Positions 1-7,757 of a DNA stretch of 39,804 nt are shown here, one piece after another (within the stretch, counting starts at the first letter, position 1; each line of letters opens with the position of its first letter). The notes beneath the pieces were generated by a model. That model was not told where the DNA came from, ran no database searches, and saw only the letters and a list, made by a program, of their open reading frames with translations. The DNA is from Bacillota bacterium (GTDB lineage: Bacteria > Bacillota > Limnochordia > Limnochordales > ZCTH02-B6), in contig PKQR01000006.1 of assembly GCA_017578085.1 (NCBI GenBank), positions 1 to 39,804 on the forward strand. Reading direction: 5' to 3'. A program made the position numbers and the translations under genes.

Positions 1-464
1 ACGAGCCGACGACGGCGCTGGATGTGACGATCCAGGCCCAGATCTTGGACTTGATGCGGCGGCTCAAGGAGGAGCTCGGCACCAGCATTCTTCTCATCAC
101 CCACGACTTCGGCGTCGTCAGCGAGTTTTGCGACCGGGTGATGGTGATGTACGCCGGCAAGGCGGTGGAGACCGGGCCGCTGGAGGAGATCCTGAACAAT
201 CCCCGCCACCCTTACACGCAAGGGCTGCTCGCATCGATCCCGCGCCTTGGGGACCGCAGCTGCCGGCTCAAACCCATTGAAGGCACGGTGCCCGAGCTGC
301 ACGCCCTGCCGCCGGGTTGCAGCTACTGCACCCGCTGCCCGCTGGCGGACGAATATTGCGCAGCGGTTTCGCCGCCGCTCAGGGAAATTGCCCCCCAACA
401 CCACGTGGCGTGCCACAAGGCGGAACCCGCAGGGCAGGGAGCGACGGAGGCGGTGCCAGGATGA
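1..464 (+). CDS. oppD: Oligopeptide ABC transporter ATP-binding protein, OppD/DppD type (3' part only)
   Basis: This is the C-terminal part of a peptide-transporter ATPase; the gene begins before the window and the first whole codon is at base 3. The first residues visible, EPTTALD, are the Walker B end plus the D-loop. They are followed by ILLITHDFGVV (switch histidine) and then the OppD/DppD C-terminal extension with HPYTQGLL and a cysteine cluster (CSYCTRCPLADEYC ... ACH). In related DppD proteins this cluster can hold an Fe-S cofactor. OppD pairs with OppF to power an OppBC permease, so the permease and substrate-binding genes probably lie upstream of the window. Its TGA overlaps the oppF ATG by four bases, so translation is probably coupled. 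Family assignment is firm; the substrate class (peptide or other) is inferred. Confidence 0.93.
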   Translation, partial: EPTTALDVTIQAQILDLMRRLKEELGTSILLITHDFGVVSEFCDRVMVMYAGKAVETGPLEEILNNPRHPYTQGLLASIPRLGDRSCRLKPIEGTVPELHALPPGCSYCTRCPLADEYCAAVSPPLREIAPQHHVACHKAEPAGQGATEAVPG

Positions 465-1495
465 AGCCAGCGGCAGCGGCTGCGCCCGCCGCCCAAGGTC
501 GAGACGAGCCCCTGGTGCAGGTGCGCGGCCTCAAGCAATACTTTCCCGTCCGGTCCAACTGGGTGAACCGGTTTCTCGGCAAAGGAAACCGTTGGTTGCA
601 CGCGGTCGACGGGGTTGACCTGGATATCGCCCAGGGCGAAACCTTGGGGCTGGTGGGGGAGTCGGGGTGCGGCAAGTCCACCTTGGCCCGCAGCATCTTG
701 CGGCTGCATGAGCCGACGGCCGGGTCAATCCGGTTTGCCGGCCGGGAGATCACGGCCCTGTCCCCGGCGGAGATGCGCCAGATGCGCCGGGAGATGCAGA
801 TCATCTTCCAGGACCCGTTCGCGTCCCTCAACCCGCGCCGCACTGTGGAGCAGATCGTGGGCTTGCCCCTGCAAATCCAAGGGGTGCCCCGGCCGGAGAT
901 CCGCAAGAGGGTGTTGGAACTTTTGGCCAAGGTGGGCCTGTCGCCGAGCCATATCGATCGCTACCCGCACCAGTTCAGCGGTGGGCAGCGGCAGCGCATC
1001 GGCATCGCCCGGGCGCTGGCCGTCAACCCCCGGTTTGTGGTGGCCGACGAGCCGGTCTCGGCCTTGGACGTCTCCATCCAGGCCCAGATCCTCAATCTGC
1101 TCCAGGAGCTGCAGGCGGAGCTGGGCCTTACCTATCTATTCATCTCCCACGACCTGGCGGTCATAAGCTACGTCAGCGACCGCATCGCGGTCATGTACCT
1201 GGGCCGCATCGTGGAGCTCGCGCCCACGGAAACGCTGTTTGCGCAGCCGTTGCACCCCTATACCCGCGCCCTGTTGTCCGCGGTCCCGCGCGTCGGCAGC
1301 CGCGGGCAAGTGCGGGAGCGGATTTTGCTCTCCGGCAGCCCCCCGACGCCCATCGACCCGCCCAAGGGATGCCGGTTTTACAGCCGCTGCTACCTGAAGG
1401 AAAAGAACGAGACGTGCCGGCACGTGGACCCGGAGCTCGCGGAATTGACCCCGGGGCACCGGGTGGCGTGCCACGCGGTGGCGGGCACGTTGTGA
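461..1495 (+). CDS. oppF: Oligopeptide ABC transporter ATP-binding protein, OppF/DppF type
   Basis: This is the second ATPase of the transporter, expected to form a heterodimer with OppD at the inner face of the membrane. The 344-residue product has Walker A GESGCGKST at about residues 66-74, Q-loop IIFQDPFASLNPR, ABC signature FSGGQRQR, Walker B VVADEP with SALDVSIQAQ, and switch FISHDLAV. The C-terminal oligopeptide-binding extension follows, with HPYTRALLSAVP, PPKGCRFYSRC and a terminal ACH. I chose the ATG at 461 because it overlaps the oppD stop (ATGA). An in-frame start at 317 would lie inside oppD and add non-homologous sequence. The Ala-rich first 15 residues are unconserved. The gene after it starts within about 25 bases and may be in the same operon. 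Confidence 0.94.
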   Translation: MKPAAAAAPAAQGRDEPLVQVRGLKQYFPVRSNWVNRFLGKGNRWLHAVDGVDLDIAQGETLGLVGESGCGKSTLARSILRLHEPTAGSIRFAGREITALSPAEMRQMRREMQIIFQDPFASLNPRRTVEQIVGLPLQIQGVPRPEIRKRVLELLAKVGLSPSHIDRYPHQFSGGQRQRIGIARALAVNPRFVVADEPVSALDVSIQAQILNLLQELQAELGLTYLFISHDLAVISYVSDRIAVMYLGRIVELAPTETLFAQPLHPYTRALLSAVPRVGSRGQVRERILLSGSPPTPIDPPKGCRFYSRCYLKEKNETCRHVDPELAELTPGHRVACHAVAGTL

Positions 1496-1520
1496 CCCTG
1501 TGCGTATCGAGGTGACGGGC

Positions 1521-2315
1521 ATGCAGGTCGTTTCCGCTCCCGTAATCGGCATCACTCCCGCCTTTGACGACGGGACCGACGTGGATTCGGTGCGTCCCAA
1601 TTCGGCCGTCCATTTCGTTGACGCCGCCTACGGCCAAGCCCTGGAGCGGGCCGGGGCGGTTGCAGTCGTGTTGCCGGTGACCGAATCGCCTGCCTCCATC
1701 GAGCGCTACGTGGACGTGGTCGACGGCCTGGTGTTGTCCGGTGGCGGCGGCTACCTGCGCCGGCGCCATCGCGAGCGGCCCATCCTGCCCGACCTCAAGA
1801 CCCTGTCCCCGCGCCGTTACCGCTTTGAGGCGGCTCTCTTGCGCCGGGCATTGGAGCGGGACTTGCCGGTGCTCGGCATCTGCCGAGGACACCAGATGAT
1901 TGCCCGTGTCAGCGGGGGGAAGATCTATTCCCAGATCTCCGGGCGCGTTCCCGGGGCGCAGGAGCACTACCTAGGCGAGGGGCACGGCAGGCGTCCCGTG
2001 CATGACATCTACATTGAGCCGGGGACGCTCCTGCACGCCATTCTTGGCACGACCACCGCGGGTACGAACAGCCTCCACCGCCAGGCGGTGGCGCGGGTGG
2101 TGCCGCCGTTTGTCATAAGCGCCCGCGCCGGCGACGGCGTGGCCGAGGCGCTGGAGAGCCGGGGCCACAGGTTCGTGGTCGGGGTCCAGTTTCATCCGGA
2201 GCTGCTGCTGGATTCCGTGCCCATATGGCGCCGCCTGTTTGAGGCGTTTGTCGATGCGTGCCGGGAGACCTGGTCGCGGGGTCCGGGGCTGATTTCGGTG
2301 CCGGCGGGGAGTTGA
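1521..2315 (+). CDS. Class I glutamine-amidotransferase-like hydrolase (gamma-glutamyl-GABA hydrolase / PuuD family)
   Basis: A 264-residue protein of the peptidase C26 family, whose members hydrolyse gamma-glutamyl amide bonds (for example gamma-glutamyl-GABA in the putrescine pathway). The nucleophile elbow is GICRGHQ with Cys121, and the rest of the triad is QFHPE with His225 and Glu227. The oxyanion region LSGGGG is also present. I favour ATG 1521 over GTG 1500 because GAGGTG lies 7 bases upstream of 1521, while 1500 has no ribosome binding site; the difference is 7 residues. It sits 25 bases after oppF, so imported peptides or gamma-glutamyl compounds may be its substrates. No other puu gene is visible, so the exact substrate is unknown. 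Confidence 0.85.
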   Translation: MQVVSAPVIGITPAFDDGTDVDSVRPNSAVHFVDAAYGQALERAGAVAVVLPVTESPASIERYVDVVDGLVLSGGGGYLRRRHRERPILPDLKTLSPRRYRFEAALLRRALERDLPVLGICRGHQMIARVSGGKIYSQISGRVPGAQEHYLGEGHGRRPVHDIYIEPGTLLHAILGTTTAGTNSLHRQAVARVVPPFVISARAGDGVAEALESRGHRFVVGVQFHPELLLDSVPIWRRLFEAFVDACRETWSRGPGLISVPAGS

Positions 2316-2378
2316 GGGGCGCAACGGGGCAACGGCAGATGGATTCTAGGCCACGGGGGCCGTGCATACGCCCATGTG

Positions 2379-2402
2379 CCGCGCGCACAATAGCGCGGCG
2401 AG
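2379..2402. other. Short GC-rich hairpin in the gap before the small ORF
   Basis: CCGCGC and GCGCGG can pair around an 8-base loop. No T-run follows on the plus strand, so this is not a typical terminator. It could form in the leader of the small gene at 2415. Confidence 0.25.
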
Positions 2403-2414
2403 GGGGCACCGGAT

Positions 2415-2615
2415 TTGGACCGCCGCGAGGAAATTCAACAGATTCTGCAGTTTGTCGCTGAGCACCCTGAGTCTTACGCAAGCCTGGCCGTATGTCGGCG
2501 GGCGCTGGACGTGGGGCTTGAGCGGGTGACGGGGCAGACCTTGAGCATGCTGGCGCAGTACCTGGAAGACGCGCCGGACGACGAGATCGACGCCTTCTAC
2601 AGCATCGTCACGTAG
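2415..2615 (+). CDS. Small protein of unknown function (66 aa)
   Basis: I do not recognise this protein. A TTG start at 2415 follows AGGGGG with an 8-base gap, and the frame stays open to a TAG at 2613-2615. The product is acidic and looks mostly helical (REEIQQILQFVAEHPESYA, then LAQYLEDAPDDEIDAFYS), with no signal peptide or membrane segment and two cysteines at most. Codon third positions are GC-rich like the neighbours. It lies alone between the glutamine-amidotransferase-like gene and the riboswitch promoter. It is plausible as a real small helical protein, but without homologues to compare it could be a chance frame. Confidence 0.5.
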   Translation: MDRREEIQQILQFVAEHPESYASLAVCRRALDVGLERVTGQTLSMLAQYLEDAPDDEIDAFYSIVT

Positions 2616-2681
2616 GCCGACGTGCCTCGCTGCTACCGGGAGCTGCCCGGACCGCCAGCGCAATGGGCGCGCCGCGCGCCG

Positions 2682-2710
2682 TTGACAATGTCAGGCAGAA
2701 CCTATATCAT
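2682..2710 (+). promoter_or_regulatory. Sigma-A promoter for the riboswitch-controlled transcript
   Basis: A perfect -35 TTGACA (2682-2687) and -10 TATCAT (2705-2710) are separated by 17 bases. Transcription should start near 2717, about 40 bases before the riboswitch. The AT-rich patch here stands out from the GC-rich surroundings. Confidence 0.85.
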
Positions 2711-2754
2711 AATGGTAAGAAAATTACATACACCTCTAGCGCAAGCACGAAAGG

Positions 2755-2922
2755 GCGCTTAATTTTGCCTCTGGAGGCAAAAACGGGGGACCCAATCGTT
2801 GTCCTGGGCACCGGGGACGGTGGCAACCGGCGGGAGTTCCGGCCCAGGGCAGAGGGTGAATCCTGGCGCGCCAGGTAGGGCTACTTTTTCGGCCCGAACC
2901 CGCTAGCTAACCTCGTCAGCGT
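2755..2922 (+). promoter_or_regulatory. Cyclic di-AMP riboswitch (ydaO/yuaA class)
   Basis: The conserved blocks of the ydaO aptamer appear in order: GCGCTTAA, ACGGGGGACCCA, GGGTGAATCC, GGTAGGGCTAC, then GGCCCGAACCCG, AGCTAACCTCGT and AGCGT. GCGCT at the 5' end can pair with AGCGT at the 3' end to close P1. An inserted GC-rich arm lies between the second and third blocks. The family binds c-di-AMP and usually switches genes off through a downstream terminator; such a terminator follows at 2930. Most known members control K+ or osmolyte transport or cell-wall hydrolases, whereas here the next gene is an AtuA-family protein. Identification rests on recalled consensus, not on a covariance-model search. 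Confidence 0.92.
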
Positions 2923-2929
2923 GGAAAAA

Positions 2930-2977
2930 GCGTGCGGTAGGCCGCTTTGTGCCGCGGCTCCGCTCGCTTTTTGTTTT
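2930..2977 (+). terminator. Intrinsic terminator of the c-di-AMP riboswitch
   Basis: A long stem pairs GCGtGCGGtAGgCCGC (2930-2945) with GCGGCTCCGCtCGC (2954-2967), with one T-T mismatch and two single-base bulges around an 8-base loop. TTTTTGTTTT follows directly. It ends 23 bases before the ATG at 3001, so it is the likely expression platform that decides read-through into the AtuA/DUF4387 genes. Confidence 0.88.
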
Positions 2978-3000
2978 GGCCCAAGGAGGCGCTCGCGGCG

Positions 3001-4443
3001 ATGACGAGCGGCGGCGACAAACTCAATGCCAACGGTTTCCGCATGTCTCGGCTCGGGCAGCGCGAACCCCCTATTCCAGTGGGGCTCAGGCCGGTGAAGC
3101 TTTTGACCCCCACCGGTCACCTCGGGTTCACACCCATCGAACCCGAGAGCTTTTGGAAGGGCGTCGCCCAGCGCCCGGACGCGATCATCGCCGACTCGGG
3201 CAGCTGCGACATCGGCCCGCACCCATTGGGGGCGGATGAAGCCGCCAGCCCCCGCACCTGGCAGGAGCACGACCTGGAGCTGATGTTGACCGCCAGCCGG
3301 CGCCTGGGGGTGCCGATGATCATCGGCTCGGCGTCGGATACCGGCACGGACCGGGGCGTCCGTGAGTTTGCCGCAATTATCCGGGAGCTGGCCCGCAAGC
3401 ACCGCTTGCCCCGCTTTCGCCTGGCCACCATCTACAGCAGCCAAGACCTCCACGACTTGAAGCGGCGTGTCGAGACCGGCGCATGGACCGCAGGGCTTGA
3501 CGGTCGGCCGCCGTTGACGGTGGAGGACCTGGAGCAGACCGACAACGCCGTGGCGGTGATGGGCGTGGAGCCCATCCTGGAGGCTCTGCGGCAGGGAGCC
3601 GACGTGATCATTGCCGGCCGCGCCTGCGACCCGGCCATCTTTGCGGCGCCCTTGAGGCTGGCCGGCTACGATCCGGCCGTCGCGTATTTTGCCGGGAAGC
3701 TGCTTGAGTGCGCGTCGTTCTGCGCCGAGCCTTTCGCAGGGAAAGAGAGCATCCTGGGCACAGTGGACGGGGACGGGATTGTGCTTGAACCCATGAGCAG
3801 TTACCAGCGGTGCACGCCCGCTTCCGTCGCGGGACACGCCATGTACGAGCGGGCAAATCCGTTGCGGGAGTACGTGCCCGGCGGCTACGTGGACATGAGC
3901 GACTGCGTCTACGATGCGGTGGACGAGCGGCGGACCCGCGTCCGGGGCCCGCGCTGGGTGCCGGGCGAGCGCTACGCGGTGAAGCTGGAGGGCGCGGGCA
4001 AGGTGGGGGAGCGGGCGCTGATGATCGTGGGCATCCGGGACCCTAACACCATCGCGCGCCTGGACGACGCCATCGCGTGGTCCCGGCGCAAAGTGCGGGA
4101 GCGTTTTGCCGGCGAGCAGTACCAGGTCTTCTACCACGTCTACGGCAAAAACGGCGTCATGGGCGAGCTGGAGCCCATCAGGGAAATCCGGTCCCACGAA
4201 GTGTGCGTGGTGGTGGAGGGGGTCGCGCCGACCCGGGCGGAGGCGATGGAGCTCACCAACCTGGCCGGGCGCAATTTCCTGTACGCCCGTATCCCCGGGC
4301 TCAAAGGCACCGCGGGCGCCGCAGCCTTCATGAGCGACGAGGTGCTGCCGGCCAGGGCGGCTTACCGCTGGACGCTCAATCACGTGATCGCGGTCGACGA
4401 CCCGCTGGAACTATTCCGGTTTCAGTTTGAGGAAGTCGGGTAA
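3001..4443 (+). CDS. AtuA-family (acyclic terpene utilization, DUF1446) protein
   Basis: A 480-residue cytosolic protein resembling the AtuA/DUF1446 family. AtuA is named from the acyclic-terpene (geranyl-CoA) degradation cluster of Pseudomonas, but its reaction is not established. Typical features are an early glycine-rich segment with IADSGSCDIG, a cofactor-type PMIIGSASDTGTD stretch, and the family hallmark VIIAGRACDPAIFAAP in the middle. The C-terminal part (KNGVMGELEP, EAMELTNLAGR) matches the form usually found with DUF4387 genes. ATG 3001 has AAGGAGG at 2983-2989; starts further upstream would fall in the terminator. It is followed 30 bases later by the DUF4387 gene. Control by the c-di-AMP riboswitch is the striking point. 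No geranyl-CoA carboxylase genes are nearby, so a terpene role is not supported here. Confidence 0.8.
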   Translation: MTSGGDKLNANGFRMSRLGQREPPIPVGLRPVKLLTPTGHLGFTPIEPESFWKGVAQRPDAIIADSGSCDIGPHPLGADEAASPRTWQEHDLELMLTASRRLGVPMIIGSASDTGTDRGVREFAAIIRELARKHRLPRFRLATIYSSQDLHDLKRRVETGAWTAGLDGRPPLTVEDLEQTDNAVAVMGVEPILEALRQGADVIIAGRACDPAIFAAPLRLAGYDPAVAYFAGKLLECASFCAEPFAGKESILGTVDGDGIVLEPMSSYQRCTPASVAGHAMYERANPLREYVPGGYVDMSDCVYDAVDERRTRVRGPRWVPGERYAVKLEGAGKVGERALMIVGIRDPNTIARLDDAIAWSRRKVRERFAGEQYQVFYHVYGKNGVMGELEPIREIRSHEVCVVVEGVAPTRAEAMELTNLAGRNFLYARIPGLKGTAGAAAFMSDEVLPARAAYRWTLNHVIAVDDPLELFRFQFEEVG

Positions 4444-4473
4444 TGGCAGTTGGAACACGGGGGAGGCACAACG

Positions 4474-4818
4474 ATGGTCCGGCTTGGCGATATGGCGTCC
4501 ACCGTCCGCAGCAAGAACGCCGGTCCTGACTGCATTACCTTTGACATCATCTTTCGCGATGCCCAAACCTATGAGCGGGTCAAGGCCAGCGGCGCGTTGT
4601 CAGCCGAGCGCATCTGCCGGCTGTATGGGCTGGAGCCGGAGCGGCTGGTGCATTTCGGCGCCTTTGACCCGGCCCTGGCCTTCAAATTTACCATCCGCCG
4701 GGCGCGCCCGTCCGGCAGTCCTGGGGAAACGGATGTAATGGGCAGCCAGATGTACCCGCCGCTGTTGGACTTAGAGCTGCCCGCCAGCGTGCTGCAGCAG
4801 TCCCCGCCAGCCGCCTAG
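4474..4818 (+). CDS. DUF4387-family protein, partner of AtuA-like protein
   Basis: A 114-residue protein with the DUF4387 pattern: an RSKNAGP motif near residue 14, TFDIIF, AYERVKASG-like YERVKASG, FDPALAFK, and the conserved SGSPGETDVMGSQMYPPLLDLE end. In many bacteria this domain is encoded beside, or fused to, AtuA/DUF1446 proteins, which suggests that the two form one complex or enzyme; its chemistry is unknown to me. I chose ATG 4474 because GGGAGG lies 7 bases upstream; an in-frame TTG at 4450 would add eight residues not typical of the family. It is probably cotranscribed with the gene at 3001 and so is under the same riboswitch. Confidence 0.85.
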   Translation: MVRLGDMASTVRSKNAGPDCITFDIIFRDAQTYERVKASGALSAERICRLYGLEPERLVHFGAFDPALAFKFTIRRARPSGSPGETDVMGSQMYPPLLDLELPASVLQQSPPAA

Positions 4819-4847
4819 CGCCCGTGCGCCCCTGGTGACGCGGCTCC

Positions 4848-4900
4848 GGAAGGCGCTTCCTTCCCTGGCTCGCTTCGGGTAAACTAGACGGGAAGGGAGG
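4848..4900 (+). promoter_or_regulatory. Leader with mutually exclusive pairings in front of mtnA
   Basis: GGAAGG (4848-4853) can pair with CCTTCC (4859-4864) around a 5-base loop. The same CCTTCCC (4859-4865) can instead pair with GGGAAGG (4890-4896), which overlaps the mtnA Shine-Dalgarno GGGAGG (4895-4900). This could modulate translation if transcripts start upstream. A -10-like TAAACT at 4880-4885 would make it irrelevant. Confidence 0.25.
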
Positions 4901-4907
4901 AAGCACC

Positions 4908-6017
4908 ATGACGCACGCAAGCCGCGGCATGGGAAGCGCGGGCGAGGAACAGCACACCGGGCGCGTCCGGTCCCTGGTATGGCGGGACGGCGCCCTCCAT
5001 TTGATCGATCAGCGCCACTTGCCGCTGGCCTTTGAGACGGTCGTTTGCCGCACGGCCGCGGAGGTCGCGGACGCGATCCGCAGCATGGTGGTACGGGGAG
5101 CGCCTGCCATCGGCGCGGCCGCGGCCTACGGGATGGTCCTTGGAGCACGGGAACTTGCCGGCCGCGGGGCTGACGTGCGCGGCGGGCTCCAGGAGGTGGC
5201 GAACCTCCTCAAGGCTGCCCGCCCGACGGCCGTCAACCTGTTTTGGGCCGTGGACCGCATGCTGTCCGTCCTGGAGCGTTGGCCGCAGCTTTCCGATGAA
5301 GAGCTTGTCGACAAGCTTGAGGCGGAGGCGTCTGCCATCGCGGACGAAGACGCGCGCACCTGCCGCGCCATCGGCGCCCACGGAGCCGAGTTGCTCGAGC
5401 CGGGTGGCGTGCTGACGCACTGCAACACCGGCGCCTTGGCAACCGTGGATTACGGCACCGCCCTCGGAGTTATCCGGGCCGCCCATGCCGCCGGCAAACA
5501 GATTCACGTCTACGCGACCGAAACGCGGCCGTTCCTGCAAGGCGCGCGGCTCACCACGTGGGAGCTCTTGCAGGAGGGCATCCCGGTCACCCTGATCACG
5601 GACAACATGGCCGCCTACGTCATGGCCCAGGGGCTCGTCAAGAGCGTCATCGTGGGCGCGGACCGGATTACGGCCAACGGCGACGTGGTCAACAAAATCG
5701 GGACGTACGGCCTCGCGGTGCTGGCCAAGGAGCACGGGATACCCTTTTATGTGGCCGCGCCGGTGTCCACGCTCGATCTGAATCTGAAACACGGGTGGCA
5801 GGTGCCTATCGAGGAGCGGGATCCTAAGGAGGTCACCCACGTGCTCGGGCGGCGCATCGCACCCGAGGGCGTGCCCGTCATCAACCCGGCCTTTGATGTG
5901 ACGCCTAACCGTTATGTGACGGCCATCATCACCGAACACGGGGTCGTGCGTCCCCCGTTTGAAGAGGGATTGGCCCGGCTGGCGCAGCCGGAGAAGAGGG
6001 GAGCCACGAGCGCATGA
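4908..6017 (+). CDS. mtnA: S-methyl-5-thioribose-1-phosphate isomerase
   Basis: This enzyme converts 5-methylthioribose-1-phosphate to methylthioribulose-1-phosphate in the methionine salvage pathway. The 369-residue product has the MtnA/eIF2B-like fold signatures: SMVVRGAPAIGAAAAYG near residue 62, catalytic Cys172 in THCNTGALAT, and catalytic Asp252 in GADRITANGDVVNKIGTYG. The closing FDVTP is also typical. ATG 4908 has GGGAGG 7 bases upstream. Its TGA overlaps the gltX ATG by four bases, so the two genes are translationally linked. SpeE, which generates methylthioadenosine, is encoded 1.9 kb away on the other strand. No other mtn gene is in the window. Confidence 0.95.
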   Translation: MTHASRGMGSAGEEQHTGRVRSLVWRDGALHLIDQRHLPLAFETVVCRTAAEVADAIRSMVVRGAPAIGAAAAYGMVLGARELAGRGADVRGGLQEVANLLKAARPTAVNLFWAVDRMLSVLERWPQLSDEELVDKLEAEASAIADEDARTCRAIGAHGAELLEPGGVLTHCNTGALATVDYGTALGVIRAAHAAGKQIHVYATETRPFLQGARLTTWELLQEGIPVTLITDNMAAYVMAQGLVKSVIVGADRITANGDVVNKIGTYGLAVLAKEHGIPFYVAAPVSTLDLNLKHGWQVPIEERDPKEVTHVLGRRIAPEGVPVINPAFDVTPNRYVTAIITEHGVVRPPFEEGLARLAQPEKRGATSA

Positions 6018-7543
6018 AGGAAGTGCGGACCCGCTACGCCCCGAGTCCCACAGGTTACCTGCACGTGGGCGGGGCCCGGACGGCCTTGTTCAACTGGCTG
6101 TTCGCCCGCCACCACGGCGGCACGTTTGTGCTGCGCATCGAGGACACGGACTTGGAGCGTTCTACCGAGGAGTCGACCCGCGCGATCATTGAAGCCCTGA
6201 AGTGGCTGGAAATTGACTGGGACGAGGGTCCCGGCGTGGGCGGGCCCTATGGGCCGTACGTGCAGAGCCAGCGCTTGGAGATTTACCGCAAGTATGCGGA
6301 GCAGCTTTTGGCCGAGGGCAAGGCCTACCGGTGCTACTGCACGCCCGAGGAGCTCAAAGCGCGCCGGGAGCAGCTGTTGGCGCAGGGCAAGGCGCCCATG
6401 TACGACCGGCACTGCCTGCACTTGTCGGAAGCCGAGCGGGAGCGGTTGGCCAAAGAGCGGCGATCGGTCATCCGGTTCTTGTCGCCCGACGAGGGTGAGG
6501 TGCGCTTCTACGATCACATCCGCGGGGAGTGCGTTTTCGAAAACAAGGTCCTGGACGATCTCGTGATCCTCAAGTCCGACGGCTGGCCCACCTACAACTT
6601 CGCGGTCGTGGTGGACGACCACCTGATGCGCATCAGCCACGTCATCCGGGGCGAGGACCACCTGACCAACACGGCCCGTCAGATTCAGCTGTATCAGGCG
6701 CTGGGGTGGGAAGTGCCCGAATTTGCCCATGTGCCGCTGATTTTGGGCACCGACCGCACCCGCCTGAGCAAGCGCCACGGGGCGGTGTCGGTGGGCCATT
6801 ACCGGGATGAAGGCTTTCTGCCCGAGGCGATGGTCAACTACCTGGCGCTGTTGGGCTGGTCCTACGACGATCGGACCGAGATCTTTACCAGGGAGCAGCT
6901 GATCCAGTACTTCTCCCTCGAGCGGGTGTCCAAGCACGGCGCCATCTTTGACCTTAAGAAGCTCGAGTGGATGAACGGGGTCTATATTCGCGAGATGCCA
7001 CTGGAGCGGCTGGCGGAGCTGGCCCATGAGCGCTTGAGCGCCGCGGGGCTCGTGCCCAAGGAGCTGGACGACGCGCTCCGGCAGCGCTTGGTGCAGATCA
7101 TGGAGCCGCTGCAGACCCGCATCAAGACCTTGGGCGAGATCGTGCCGGCTACCCGGTTCTTCTTCACCGACGACCTGGAGTTCGACGAGAGCGCGGTGCA
7201 GAAGTTCCTGCACCGGGACTACGTGCCGGGCTTGTTTGCCCGCCTCATCGCACGGCTTTTGGAGCTGGACCCGTGGGACCGCGCGGGAATCGAGCAGCTG
7301 TTCAAGGGACTGGCGGAAGAGTACAACGCCAAGCTCGGCGACGTCATCCAGCCGGCCCGGGTCGCGCTGACGGGGACGTCGGTCAGCCCGCCCATCCACG
7401 ACGTCATCTTTATCCTGGGCCGCGAGCGCACGGTGGAGCGGCTGCGCCGTGGTGTCGACATGGCCAGCGCCGCTTTGGCGGCCTCCCAGGCGGACAAGCA
7501 TTCCCCCGCCGACGCGCCTTCGGCCCGGGCGGCAGACGCATAG
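6014..7543 (+). CDS. gltX: Glutamyl-tRNA synthetase (likely non-discriminating)
   Basis: A class I aminoacyl-tRNA synthetase that charges glutamate. The 509-residue product has the HIGH-type motif HVGG (residues 17-20) in SPTGYLHVGGARTALF and the KMSKS-type motif LSKR (251-254). A zinc site of pattern C-x-C-x24-C-x-H lies in the acceptor-binding region (CYC...HCLH). Bacillota lacking glutaminyl-tRNA synthetase use this enzyme also to make Glu-tRNA(Gln), which GatCAB then amidates. The tRNA-Gln gene is only 114 bases downstream (opposite strand) and a tRNA-Glu gene follows 1.3 kb on, which fits that role but does not prove it. The start overlaps mtnA (ATGA). Strong terminators follow. Confidence 0.96.
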   Translation: MKEVRTRYAPSPTGYLHVGGARTALFNWLFARHHGGTFVLRIEDTDLERSTEESTRAIIEALKWLEIDWDEGPGVGGPYGPYVQSQRLEIYRKYAEQLLAEGKAYRCYCTPEELKARREQLLAQGKAPMYDRHCLHLSEAERERLAKERRSVIRFLSPDEGEVRFYDHIRGECVFENKVLDDLVILKSDGWPTYNFAVVVDDHLMRISHVIRGEDHLTNTARQIQLYQALGWEVPEFAHVPLILGTDRTRLSKRHGAVSVGHYRDEGFLPEAMVNYLALLGWSYDDRTEIFTREQLIQYFSLERVSKHGAIFDLKKLEWMNGVYIREMPLERLAELAHERLSAAGLVPKELDDALRQRLVQIMEPLQTRIKTLGEIVPATRFFFTDDLEFDESAVQKFLHRDYVPGLFARLIARLLELDPWDRAGIEQLFKGLAEEYNAKLGDVIQPARVALTGTSVSPPIHDVIFILGRERTVERLRRGVDMASAALAASQADKHSPADAPSARAADA

Positions 7544-7552
7544 GCCGACAAA

Positions 7553-7597
7553 TGCGAGGGCTTGGGCAGTCTGCGTGCCCGGCCCTCGCACCTTTTT
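7553..7597 (+). terminator. Intrinsic terminator of mtnA-gltX
   Basis: TGCGAGGGC (7553-7561) pairs with GCCCTCGCA (7582-7590). An inner GGGCA/TGCCC stem and a 7-base loop extend it, and TTTTT starts at 7593. It lies just after the gltX stop. Confidence 0.85.
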
Positions 7598-7626
7598 CGG
7601 GTGGGAAACGGGCGGGGAAAAAAGAC

Positions 7627-7654
7627 ACGGCACCTCTCGTGAGGTGCCGTTTTT
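7627..7654. terminator. Bidirectional terminator between gltX and tRNA-Gln
   Basis: A perfect 10-bp stem ACGGCACCTC / GAGGTGCCGT has a TCGT loop. TTTT follows on the plus strand and GTCTTTTTT on the minus strand. It can stop both gltX read-through and the convergent tRNA-Gln transcript. Confidence 0.88.
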
Positions 7655-7656
7655 GC

Positions 7657-7730
7657 TGGCTGGGAGACTAGGATTCGAACCTAGACTACCAGGGCCAGAA
7701 CCTGGCGGGCTGCCGTTACCCCATCTCCCA
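7657..7730 (-). tRNA. tRNA-Gln (anticodon CTG)
   Basis: A complete cloverleaf reads on the minus strand. The acceptor stem is TGGGAGA/TCTCCCA with a U1-A72 pair and discriminator G73, both typical of glutamine tRNA. The anticodon stem CCAGG/CCTGG carries loop TTCTGGC with anticodon CTG, and the T arm is CTAGG-TTCGAAT-CCTAG. The 3' CCA is encoded. It has its own promoter at 7758-7786. Confidence 0.95.
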
Positions 7731-7757
7731 GCGTGTGGTGCCCTCGCACCGACGCTT

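Noticed and set aside
2663..2878. A 71-codon plus-strand open frame
   Set aside because: It spans the promoter and the c-di-AMP aptamer, whose RNA structure explains the conservation.
4850..4907. SAM (S-box) riboswitch in front of mtnA
   Set aside because: Salvage genes in Bacillota often have one, but the gap here is only 89 bases and no S-box blocks are visible.
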